A stretch of DNA of 32,677 nucleotides from Clostridiaceae bacterium (GTDB taxonomy: Bacteria; Bacillota; Clostridia; DSM-8532): the NCBI GenBank assembly GCA_012840245.1, contig DULR01000081.1, positions 1 to 32,677 of the forward strand. The letters run 5' to 3'. Within the stretch, counting starts at the first letter, position 1, and each line of letters starts with the position of its first letter. The notes beneath the pieces were generated by a model. It worked only from the letters and a program-made list of their open reading frames with translations, was not told the DNA's origin and searched no databases. The translations under genes were made by a program, and so were the position numbers. This document shows positions 25,656 to 32,677 of this stretch, piece by piece.

Positions 25656-28091
25656 TCAGGATGACGGCAGTATTTTAATTTTTCCGTCTTCAAATGTTAT
25701 GGTCACCGAGTCTCCTTCCTTAATGGTGTTATCCAGCATTGCCTCGGCCAATTTATCCTCGATCTGTTCCTGGATGGTCCTCTTGAGCGGCCTTGCTCCG
25801 TAGGTCTTGTCATAGCCTTTCTCGGCCAGATAATCCTTGACCTCTTCGGTAAAGAAAACTTTTATGTTGTTCTGCTCAAGCCTCTTTGCTGTCTCATTGA
25901 GCATCAGAGTTCCTATACGCTTGATTTCTTCCCTGTTCAACGGATGGAATACTATGATCTCATCCACACGGTTCAAAAATTCAGGACGGAAGGTCTTTTT
26001 CAGCTCGGCCATCACGTTCTTCTTCATATCTTCATAGTCCCTTGCGGCATTCTCCTCGGCTGCCCCGAACCCAAGCTTTTTGGGCTCGACTATATCGCGG
26101 GCGCCCACATTCGATGTCATGATTATTACCGTATTTCTGAAGTCGACCGTTCTTCCGGTGGAATCGGTCAGCCTGCCGTCGTCCAGTATCTGGAGAAGCA
26201 TGTTGAAAACATCGGGATGGGCTTTCTCGATCTCATCGAACAGAACTACAGAATATGGCTTTCTTCTGACTTTTTCGGTCAGTTGTCCGCCTTCGTCATA
26301 GCCCACATAACCGGGTGGTGATCCAACCAGCCTTGATACGCTGTGTTTTTCCATATATTCGGACATATCGATCCTGATCATCAGGCTTTCATCGCCGAAC
26401 AGCGCTTCGGCAAGTGCTTTTGACAGCTCGGTCTTGCCTACTCCGGTAGGTCCTGAGAATATGAACGAGCCAACAGGACGCCTGGGATCCTTAAGACCTA
26501 CCCTTCCGCGTCTTATTGCACGGGCAACTGCGTTCACAGCGTCCTCCTGTCCTATGACTCTTTTGTGGAGCTCCGCTTCCAGGTTCTTCAGGCGCTCGGT
26601 CTCCTCCTGCGCCAGACGGCTTACGGGTATTCCAGTCCAGGAAGCGATGATATCGGCGATCTCATCCTCAGAAACGATCTGAGTATTCTTTGAATTTTCT
26701 ATCTGCCAGGCTTCTTTCTTTTTAGCCAGCTCTTCCTTCAGTTTGTTTTCTTCATCTCTCAGTGCAGCCGCTTTTTCGAATTCCTGGCTTACAATTGCGT
26801 CTTCCTTCATCTTATGGATCTCGTCTATCCTGTGCTCAAGATCCTTAAGATCGGGAGGAGCGGTAAAACTCTTCAGTCTTACCTTGCTGGAAGCCTCATC
26901 TATAAGATCTATGGCTTTGTCGGGCAAATATCTGTCGTTTATATATCTAGTGGAAAGTTTGACTGCTGCTTCTATAGCCTTATCGGTGATCTTCACCTGA
27001 TGATGGGCTTCATATTTGTCACGGATCCCGTACAGGATCTGTATCGCTTCCTCCTGAGTAGGCTCCGATACTGTTATAGGCTGGAATCTGCGTTCAAGCG
27101 CGGCATCCTTCTCGATATGCTTTCTGTACTCGTCAAGAGTAGTCGCACCTATGATCTGTATCTCTCCCCTTGCCAGCAGAGGCTTGAGGATATTGGCCGC
27201 ATCTATGGCTCCTTCTGCCGCTCCGGCTCCAACTATGGTGTGAAGCTCATCTATAAAAAGGATCACATTGCCTGCATTCCTGATTTCTTCTATGGATTTC
27301 TTGAGTCTGTCCTCAAACTCGCCCCTGTATTTCGCACCGGCCACCATCGACGACAGATCGAGGGTCACAACGCGCTTGTTCTTCAATGTCTCAGGCACAT
27401 TGCCCTCGATTATCTTATGTGCCAGGCCTTCGCAAATGGCGGTTTTGCCCACACCGGGCTCACCGATCAGGCATGGGTTGTTCTTGGTCCTTCTGCTCAG
27501 TATCTGGATCACACGCTCTATTTCTTTATCCCTGCCGATGACAGGATCGACCTTGCCTTCCCGGACCATTGCCGTCAGGTCGCGGCCGAACTGATCCAGG
27601 GTTGGAGTATCCACATCGGTTGCCTGCGGTTTTGACTGGACCGCAGCCATGGGTGTGTCCTCGCTCAGCATTGTCAGCACATTCTCATAGAGCTTGCGGA
27701 TATCGTTGCCAAGATCGATCAGTATCCTGACTGCAACGCTTTCACCTTCGCGCATTATGGCGATAAGCAGATGCTCGGTCCCGATATAGTTCTGGCCCAT
27801 CCTCCTTGCCTCGGCATAGCTGAGCTCCAGGACCCGCTTTGTCCTGGGGGTATAAGATAGGTTCATTGTGGAACCGTCTCCACCTCCTACAAGCTCCAGG
27901 ATCTTTTGCTTGATGCGCTCATCGGTCACTCCGTTAGCCGAAAGGACGCTTGCGGCTATACCGGTGCCTTCCTTGGCAAGTCCCCAAAGAATATGTTCGG
28001 TGCCTATATATGAATGGCCAAGAGCCATTGCACATTCTTTCGCCAGCATCAGCGCGGTTTCTGCTTTTTTCGTAAATTTTCCGTATATCAT
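25656..28091 (-). CDS. clpC: ATP-dependent Clp protease ATPase ClpC
   Basis: This Hsp100 unfoldase feeds ClpP and, with McsB arginine marking, removes damaged proteins. The 811 residues hold two N-terminal Clp-N repeats (about 1-145), AAA1 with [13 protein letters not shown] and ILFIDELHT, a UVR-type middle segment (about 415-460, [17 protein letters not shown]), and AAA2 with [13 protein letters not shown] and [11 protein letters not shown]. The start is ATG 28091, with AGAGGTG upstream; a GTG three codons earlier overlaps that site. It is the last gene of the ctsR operon. A hairpin without a T-run follows 3 nt after the stop and leads into the structured RNA. Confidence 0.98.
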   Translation of the reverse strand: MIYGKFTKKAETALMLAKECAMALGHSYIGTEHILWGLAKEGTGIAASVLSANGVTDERIKQKILELVGGGDGSTMNLSYTPRTKRVLELSYAEARRMGQNYIGTEHLLIAIMREGESVAVRILIDLGNDIRKLYENVLTMLSEDTPMAAVQSKPQATDVDTPTLDQFGRDLTAMVREGKVDPVIGRDKEIERVIQILSRRTKNNPCLIGEPGVGKTAICEGLAHKIIEGNVPETLKNKRVVTLDLSSMVAGAKYRGEFEDRLKKSIEEIRNAGNVILFIDELHTIVGAGAAEGAIDAANILKPLLARGEIQIIGATTLDEYRKHIEKDAALERRFQPITVSEPTQEEAIQILYGIRDKYEAHHQVKITDKAIEAAVKLSTRYINDRYLPDKAIDLIDEASSKVRLKSFTAPPDLKDLEHRIDEIHKMKEDAIVSQEFEKAAALRDEENKLKEELAKKKEAWQIENSKNTQIVSEDEIADIIASWTGIPVSRLAQEETERLKNLEAELHKRVIGQEDAVNAVARAIRRGRVGLKDPRRPVGSFIFSGPTGVGKTELSKALAEALFGDESLMIRIDMSEYMEKHSVSRLVGSPPGYVGYDEGGQLTEKVRRKPYSVVLFDEIEKAHPDVFNMLLQILDDGRLTDSTGRTVDFRNTVIIMTSNVGARDIVEPKKLGFGAAEENAARDYEDMKKNVMAELKKTFRPEFLNRVDEIIVFHPLNREEIKRIGTLMLNETAKRLEQNNIKVFFTEEVKDYLAEKGYDKTYGARPLKRTIQEQIEDKLAEAMLDNTIKEGDSVTITFEDGKIKILPSS

Positions 28092-28138
28092 GTGTTTCAC
28101 CTCTTTTTAGCATGTAAAATATATCTATGTAAATATCC

Positions 28139-29182
28139 TCATCCGGATTTCGTTTTTTCCTCGATCTTTTTTCTTACATACTCAGCTCTCATACTGTCCC
28201 TGTCATCGGGCTTAAGTAACCTGCCGGCATACTTCTGGAGGCTTCCGGGCTGAATATTGAGGATCAGCTCATTTACATCCATCTCGGAAAGATCTCCGAT
28301 AAGCCCCAGATTGATGCCAAGGCGTATGTCGGACAGCCTTTTCAGCGCTTCTTCAGAAGTCAGTATCCTGGAATAGCGCAGGGTACCATAGGATCTCATG
28401 ATCCGGTCTTCCAGCCTCTTGCCGTTCCTGTTAAGAAGCTCAAGCCTCAGGAGTCTTTCCTGCTCAATGATCTGAAGTCCGATATTTTTTATGCTCAGGA
28501 CTATATCTATCTCGCTTCTGCCCAGTGTTATCTGGTTTGAAAGCTGGTACATGTTGCCATGGGCTTCGGTATTTTCGCCGTAGAGTCCTCTTACCGCCAG
28601 TCCCAGTTTCCCGCAGGATTCCAGTACGTCCCTGATGTAGCCTGTCATGGTAAGGGCGGGCAGATGAAGCATCAGTGATGCTCTGACCGCAGTTCCCACA
28701 TTAGTCGGGCAACTGGTAAGATAGCCTATGGTCTCGTCAAACGCATATTCGACTCTTTCGGAAATAATGTCATCAAGAGAATTGCAAAGGTCAAACACCT
28801 TCTCAAGCTGCATGCCCGAAGCAAGGCACTGGATCCTCAAGTGATCCTCTTCGTTCAGCATTATACTGATCTGCTCGTCGTCGCTTATCAGGGCTCCCAC
28901 CACAAGATCGCTCTCGGCAAGCTCTTTGCTGACCAGATGCTTTTCCACCAATACCTGCCGTTCAATCAGTGGTATGTCTCTGAACATAATAAGCGAAAGC
29001 CTTTCCTTAAGGCCCGGATCTCCCATGAACAAAGCGTTGCTGGTCTCTTTTATTATGTTCTCCTGATCCTCTCTGGTGCTCTTTCTGGGAAAAGGATAGT
29101 TCTTAAAGTTTCTCGCCAGGCGTACCCTGCTGGAAACAACGATATCGGAATCAGGACCTGCGTCAATATACCATTTGCTCAC
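28139..29182 (-). CDS. mcsB: Protein-arginine kinase McsB
   Basis: It phosphorylates arginines to mark proteins for ClpCP degradation and inactivates CtsR. The 347 residues have the phosphagen-kinase fold: SSRVRLARNFKNYPFP near the N-terminus, the catalytic Cys in YLTSCPTNVGTAVRAS and RGLYGENTEAHGNMYQLSNQ. The start is GTG 29182, overlapping the mcsA stop by 4 nt (GTGA), so translation is coupled. It is the third gene of the ctsR operon. Confidence 0.97.
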   Translation of the reverse strand: MSKWYIDAGPDSDIVVSSRVRLARNFKNYPFPRKSTREDQENIIKETSNALFMGDPGLKERLSLIMFRDIPLIERQVLVEKHLVSKELAESDLVVGALISDDEQISIMLNEEDHLRIQCLASGMQLEKVFDLCNSLDDIISERVEYAFDETIGYLTSCPTNVGTAVRASLMLHLPALTMTGYIRDVLESCGKLGLAVRGLYGENTEAHGNMYQLSNQITLGRSEIDIVLSIKNIGLQIIEQERLLRLELLNRNGKRLEDRIMRSYGTLRYSRILTSEEALKRLSDIRLGINLGLIGDLSEMDVNELILNIQPGSLQKYAGRLLKPDDRDSMRAEYVRKKIEEKTKSG

Positions 29183-29670
29183 ATATTGACCCCCTTTCCC
29201 ATCTGCAGCGCTTTTATCTTGTCACGTATCTCGGCGGCTCTTTCATAGGCCTCGTTTCTGATGCAATCGGCAAGCTCCTGCTTGAGCTGAACGATCTGAA
29301 GCTCATTTGATTGCCTTGAGCCTGATTTATTTGGATTTTTCCCTATATGATGAGTGTGTCCCTGAATTCTGTTGAGAAGAACCTGCATAGGTTCAAAGAA
29401 CACTTCGTAGCATTTGCTGCAGCCCATTCTGCCAGTCCTGTTGAATTCATCTGTGGTCATTCCGCATCTGTCACAGGAAAGCTCCCGGCCTTCTTCGATT
29501 TCCTCTCCCTGTATTGCCAGAAGACCTGTGAGCAGCGAATTCAGATCTATCTTAATTCCCTCCTGTCCGGCACATTGTCTGCAAACGTACATATTAGTTT
29601 TAAAACCGTTCACTATCCTGGTAAAATACACCGTAGCCTCTCGCTGCTTGCATATCTGGCATAGCGGCAT
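29179..29670 (-). CDS. mcsA: McsA, zinc-binding activator of McsB
   Basis: The 163 residues carry Cys pairs CQIC, CRQC, CDRC and CSKC that hold zinc, and a C-terminal UVR motif (about 125-160, LKQELADCIRNEAYERAAEIRDK). McsA activates the McsB arginine kinase and senses metal or thiol stress. The ATG at 29670 has a GGAGGT site, 13 nt after ctsR. Confidence 0.96.
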   Translation of the reverse strand: MPLCQICKQREATVYFTRIVNGFKTNMYVCRQCAGQEGIKIDLNSLLTGLLAIQGEEIEEGRELSCDRCGMTTDEFNRTGRMGCSKCYEVFFEPMQVLLNRIQGHTHHIGKNPNKSGSRQSNELQIVQLKQELADCIRNEAYERAAEIRDKIKALQMGKGVNM

Positions 29671-29683
29671 AGAATCACCTCCG

Positions 29684-30145
29684 TTATCGCACAGTCAGGC
29701 TCATCAGCATATGCTTAAGAATAGTGGCTCTGACCTCATCCCTTTTCTCAACGGGGATCTCAGTGAGAACTTTGTCGGATGTAGCCGCTTTCATGAGCAT
29801 AGCTTCACGGGTTTCTATAATATTATAATCAACAAAGTTATTGATAAATACCTCTGAAGTAAGCTGAGAAATTCTGTCTCCTATCGAGGTTATTATATGC
29901 ATCAGGTATTCCCCGGCCGATTCGGTATTGAGTCTTTTTATGCTTATATAACCTCCGCCTCCGCGGCGGCTCTCAACGTAATAACCTTTATCTGCAGTGA
30001 AGCGCGTGGAAATAACATAATTTATCTGTGAGGGCACACAGTTGAACTTGCTGGCAAGCTCATTCCTCTGTATTTCCACTGCTCCCTCTTCTTCATTTAT
30101 AAGCGCTTTAAGAAATTCTTCTATTATGTCACTGAGTCTTGCCAT
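29684..30145 (-). CDS. ctsR: Transcriptional repressor CtsR
   Basis: This heat-sensing repressor of clp genes is 153 residues. It has an N-terminal winged helix with the glycine-rich wing YVESRRGGGGYISI that senses temperature, and a C-terminal domain (about 75-150) bound by McsB. It is the first gene of ctsR-mcsA-mcsB-clpC. A CtsR box at 30173-30189 lies on its promoter, giving autoregulation. The ATG at 30145 has an AGAGGTG site. Confidence 0.97.
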   Translation of the reverse strand: MARLSDIIEEFLKALINEEEGAVEIQRNELASKFNCVPSQINYVISTRFTADKGYYVESRRGGGGYISIKRLNTESAGEYLMHIITSIGDRISQLTSEVFINNFVDYNIIETREAMLMKAATSDKVLTEIPVEKRDEVRATILKHMLMSLTVR

Positions 30146-30172
30146 AATATCACCTCTTTTTCTCTCTTATAA

Positions 30173-30189
30173 TTTGACTATCTCTGACT
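30173..30189 (-). promoter_or_regulatory. CtsR box
   Basis: On the minus strand AGTCAGA-GAT-AGTCAAA fits the heptad repeat (A/G)GTCAAA-NAN-(A/G)GTCAAA with one difference. It lies at the expected transcription start of the operon. Confidence 0.8.
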
Positions 30190-30193
30190 ATTA

Positions 30194-30222
30194 ATTATAT
30201 AATATTTTTATTTCTTCCGCAA
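30194..30222 (-). promoter_or_regulatory. Promoter of the ctsR operon
   Basis: On the minus strand, TTGCGG (30222-30217), a 17-nt spacer and a perfect TATAAT (30199-30194), directly upstream of the CtsR box. Confidence 0.65.
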
Positions 30223-30233
30223 GCCAGCAGGAC

Positions 30234-30359
30234 TGAGTTTAGGGGACGGGGGATCATACTCATATATAATAGCATATCAATCAGAAGTTCTTCCCTCATT
30301 GGGAAACGCGTCGCCCCGATGTGTAAAATGAGTAAAATCCTCCGTCCTCAATACTCATT
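30234..30359. repeat. REPIN-like paired repeat, TGAGTA arm class (copy D)
   Basis: The first hairpin is degenerate: TGAGT (30234-30238) and ACTCA (30258-30262) around GGGACGG (30243-30249). The second has AATGAGTA (30327-30334) and TACTCATT (30352-30359) around CCGTCCT (30342-30348). The segment ATGAGTAAAA-n-CCTCCGTCC is shared with copy C. It lies between the fusA-like gene and the ctsR promoter. Confidence 0.6.
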
Positions 30360-30366
30360 CGAAATT

Positions 30367-30408
30367 AAAAAGGCTGTTAAGAATCAGTAGATGACTCTTA
30401 AGACAGCC
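30367..30408 (-). terminator. Terminator of the EF-G-like gene
   Basis: GGCTGT-TAAGA (30372-30382) pairs with TCTTA (30396-30400) and ACAGCC (30403-30408), with a 2-nt bulge, and an inner TCA/TGA extends the stem. T5 follows on the minus strand (30371-30367). Confidence 0.8.
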
Positions 30409-30442
30409 CTTTTGCTTTATATTATGCTTTAATCGGTCAGAT

Positions 30443-32527
30443 TTACTCTTCGTCTGCCTCTCTGTTCCTGGCTGCTTCAGCTATGACCTTTTCAGCAACC
30501 ATTGGAGGAGCTTCCTCGTAGCGTTCGAACTTCATGGTGAATGAACCTCTGCCCTGAGTCATTGAACGAAGATCGGTAGCATATCTGAACATTTCGGCCT
30601 GCGGAACCTCAGCAACGACCTGCTGTATTCCATGCTCCTGAGGATTCATGCCCAGCACTCTTCCTCTGCGCTTGTTCAGATCTCCGATGATATCTCCCAT
30701 GTAATCGTCGGGGATATATACTTCAACACGGCAGATGGGCTCCAGAATAACCGGTGCGGCCTGTTTCATACCTTCCTTGTATGCCAGGCTCGCGGCGATT
30801 TTGAACGCCATTTCCGAAGAGTCAACTTCGTGATATTTACCATCCACCAGAGTAGCCTTAAGATTCACTACCGGATATCCGGCCAGTACACCCTTCTGCA
30901 TGCTTTCTCTCAGGCCTTTCTCAACAGCTGGGAAGTACTGCTTGGGAACAGCGCCGCCGAATACCTTTTCTTCGAATACCAGATCTTCTGTCGGTCCGGG
31001 TTCGAATTCGATCCATACATCCGCGAACTGTCCGTGGCCACCGCTCTGTTTCTTGTGCTTGCCTTCGACCTTTACCTTCTTCTTGATGGTTTCACGATAG
31101 GGAATTATGGGATCTACAAGATCAACGTCGACCTTGAATTTATTCTTCAGCTTGCTGGTTATAACATCAAGGTGCTGATCTCCCACGCCATAAATAACAG
31201 TCTGCTTTGTTTCGGTATTGAGGACCATTTTGAAGGTCGGATCTTCTTCCAGAAGCCTGCTGAGGCCATTGCCTATCTTATCTTCATCACCTTTTGCCTT
31301 AGGCTTGACAGCCATTCCGAGCATGGGTTCGGGGAAGACTATCGGCTCAACCAATACCGCATTTTCTTTTGTGGCAAGTGTGTCATTGGTATCTGTCACA
31401 GTAAGCTTCGCAACAGCGCCGACATCTCCGGCTACCAGCTTGTTGACACTTATTTGCTGCTTGCCTTTCATTATGAAAATGCCTGATATTTTTTCGGCCT
31501 TTTCTTTATTGACATTATATACGCTGCTGTCAGGCAGAAGCGTACCGGTTATGACCTTGATAAATGAGATCTTGCCTACGAACGGGTCGGCTATGGTCTT
31601 GAATACATGGACTACAACAGGCTCTTTTTCCCCTATTTTTATCTCAACAGGTTCTTTTGTTGCAGCATTCAAAACCTTTACCTTTTCCTTTTCGCAATGC
31701 GCAGGCATGTATTTGACTATGGCATCCATAAGAGAGGTGACCCCTATCTTCTGGACTGATACCGAGCATACGACAGGAGCGATTTGTCCGGTCTTGACAC
31801 CGTTTTTTATTCCTTTTTCTATTTCATCCTCGGTGAAGGGATCCCCTGAGAAATATTTCTCCATAAGATCTTCATCGGTTTCAGCCACTGCTTCGCTCAG
31901 GCTTTCCTTGTAGCCTTCAGCCTCATCGGCCAGACCCGCGGGGATATCACCGTAGGTTATATCCTTGCCGTTAACATAAACAGCTTTCATCTTGGGAACG
32001 TCAACTACTCCCTTGACCTTTCCATTCTCAATGATCGGGAATTGAAGCACTATGACGCTGTTTCCGAATTTTTCTCTCAACTGGTTGTATACCTTTGAAA
32101 AATCGGCATTTTCCTCGTCGAGCTTGCTGACCAGGAACATCCTCGGAGTTTTTCTTTCATTAACAGCAGCCCAGGCTTTTTCGGTTCCTACCTGAAGACC
32201 GTCTTTTCCACTCGCCAGAATTACTGCGCCGTCAGCTACGCTGAGACCTTCAAGCATTTCACCGACAAAATCGAAATATCCGGGTGTATCGATAATATTG
32301 ATCTTTGTGTCTTTCCATTCTACAGGAGCAAGAGCAGTCATAATAGAGAATTTTCTTTTGATTTCCTCAGGATCGAAGTCCATGACAGTATTCCCATCGA
32401 CAACGCTTCCGAAACGATCCGTTGCCCCGGTCACATTCAGCATTGCCTCGGCAAGCGTTGTCTTTCCCGCATTGCCATGTCCCAGCAGACATATGTTGCG
32501 TATATTTTCACAACCATAGTCTTTCAT
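30443..32527 (-). CDS. EF-G-like translational GTPase (divergent FusA2 type)
   Basis: The 694 residues carry the five-domain EF-G layout: G1 GHGNAGKT (16-23), G3 DTPGYFDF (80-87), G4 SKLD (134-137), then domains II-V ending in the EF-G C-terminal region with RRGRVLGMNPQ. In canonical EF-G the G3 motif is DTPGHVDF with a catalytic His, and G4 is NKxD; here they are Tyr84 and Ser134. The subfamily is known in Clostridia and other bacteria as EF-G-like; its task is not settled. The start is ATG 32527 with a GGGGGA site; an extension to 32611 crosses an inverted repeat and is rejected. Confidence 0.93.
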   Translation of the reverse strand: MKDYGCENIRNICLLGHGNAGKTTLAEAMLNVTGATDRFGSVVDGNTVMDFDPEEIKRKFSIMTALAPVEWKDTKINIIDTPGYFDFVGEMLEGLSVADGAVILASGKDGLQVGTEKAWAAVNERKTPRMFLVSKLDEENADFSKVYNQLREKFGNSVIVLQFPIIENGKVKGVVDVPKMKAVYVNGKDITYGDIPAGLADEAEGYKESLSEAVAETDEDLMEKYFSGDPFTEDEIEKGIKNGVKTGQIAPVVCSVSVQKIGVTSLMDAIVKYMPAHCEKEKVKVLNAATKEPVEIKIGEKEPVVVHVFKTIADPFVGKISFIKVITGTLLPDSSVYNVNKEKAEKISGIFIMKGKQQISVNKLVAGDVGAVAKLTVTDTNDTLATKENAVLVEPIVFPEPMLGMAVKPKAKGDEDKIGNGLSRLLEEDPTFKMVLNTETKQTVIYGVGDQHLDVITSKLKNKFKVDVDLVDPIIPYRETIKKKVKVEGKHKKQSGGHGQFADVWIEFEPGPTEDLVFEEKVFGGAVPKQYFPAVEKGLRESMQKGVLAGYPVVNLKATLVDGKYHEVDSSEMAFKIAASLAYKEGMKQAAPVILEPICRVEVYIPDDYMGDIIGDLNKRRGRVLGMNPQEHGIQQVVAEVPQAEMFRYATDLRSMTQGRGSFTMKFERYEEAPPMVAEKVIAEAARNREADEE

Positions 32528-32557
32528 ATCAATTCCCCCTTGTTCGAAAAACGTAGT

Positions 32558-32657
32558 GTCAAAAATTCTAGTTGAATTTTGACCTAAACTATTTATTTCA
32601 CTGGCTTTCACCAGTTACTTTCGTATCCCCCCTGAAATATTGGAAAATTCCCAGGGG
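32558..32657 (-). promoter_or_regulatory. Upstream region of the EF-G-like gene with inverted repeats
   Basis: GTCAAAAATTC (32558-32568) and GAATTTTGAC (32574-32583) form an imperfect palindrome next to the start codon. ACTGG/CCAGT (32600-32615) and CCCCTG/CAGGGG (32629-32657, with an inner GGAA/TTCC) form hairpins further up. The part near 32576-32583 reads AGGTCAAA on the minus strand, like one CtsR heptad, but no second heptad follows. I see no clear promoter. Confidence 0.35.
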
Positions 32658-32677
32658 CTTCTTTTATATTGATTGAA

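Noticed and set aside
32576..32583. Single CtsR-like heptad (AGGTCAAA) upstream of the EF-G-like gene
   Set aside because: The second heptad at the right spacing is missing.
32528..32611. Upstream extension of the EF-G-like protein by 28 residues
   Set aside because: The conserved N-terminus begins at ATG 32527, which has a GGGGGA site; the extension crosses an inverted repeat.

Overview
The window reads as a chromosomal segment of a strictly anaerobic member of the Clostridia (Bacillota). The evidence is a CIRCE-controlled groES-groEL operon, the ctsR-mcsA-mcsB-clpC stress operon with a CtsR box, a lone HU gene, a TTG-started BirA, an A-type flavodiiron protein, strong AGGAGG ribosome sites and sigma-A promoters of TTGACA/TATAAT type. 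Most genes lie on the minus strand; only hup, an HD-domain gene and a FadR-type regulator lie on the plus strand. I cannot name the species.

Layout: 1-44 start of a truncated minus-strand gene; 214-274 a REP-like hairpin and the groESL terminator; 305-2363 groEL, groES, CIRCE and promoter; 2460-5553 an operon of an uncharacterised protein, birA, an Asn-rich small protein and coaX; 5631-6036 hup; 6054-6875 a short proB; 7028-7120 a possible small RNA; 7119-9473 a three-gene operon matching the sulfide-dependent homocysteine pathway known from methanogens; 9619-10212 an HD phosphohydrolase; 10230-11578 a WG-repeat/DUF3298 lipoprotein gene split by a frameshift; 11693-15753 fprA and uvrA; 16046-18186 an ABC-2 exporter; 18273-24068 a cluster hypB / iron-sulfur flavoprotein / hypA / DUF5692-like membrane protein, divergent from a FadR-type regulator with three matching palindromic operators; 24309-25278 rplM-rpsI and leader; 25394-25651 an elaborate structured RNA candidate; 25656-30222 the ctsR operon; 30443-32527 an EF-G-like GTPase.

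How the genes work together: the folding and proteolysis genes form two heat-shock circuits (HrcA/CIRCE and CtsR). CoaX and BirA support cofactor supply (CoA, biotin). The DUF39, NIL-ferredoxin and UPF0280 genes probably make homocysteine directly from aspartate semialdehyde and sulfide. The hypAB cluster carries nickel-insertion chaperones next to a large electron-transfer flavoprotein, with no hydrogenase in view, all probably under one dedicated regulator.

The two most promising observations are the minus-strand structured RNA between clpC and rplM, which has perfect long stems and a tandem G-A internal loop, and the FadR-controlled hypAB/flavoprotein/DUF5692 unit. A family of GGGACGG-centred hairpins, some in REPIN-like pairs, is scattered between the operons.
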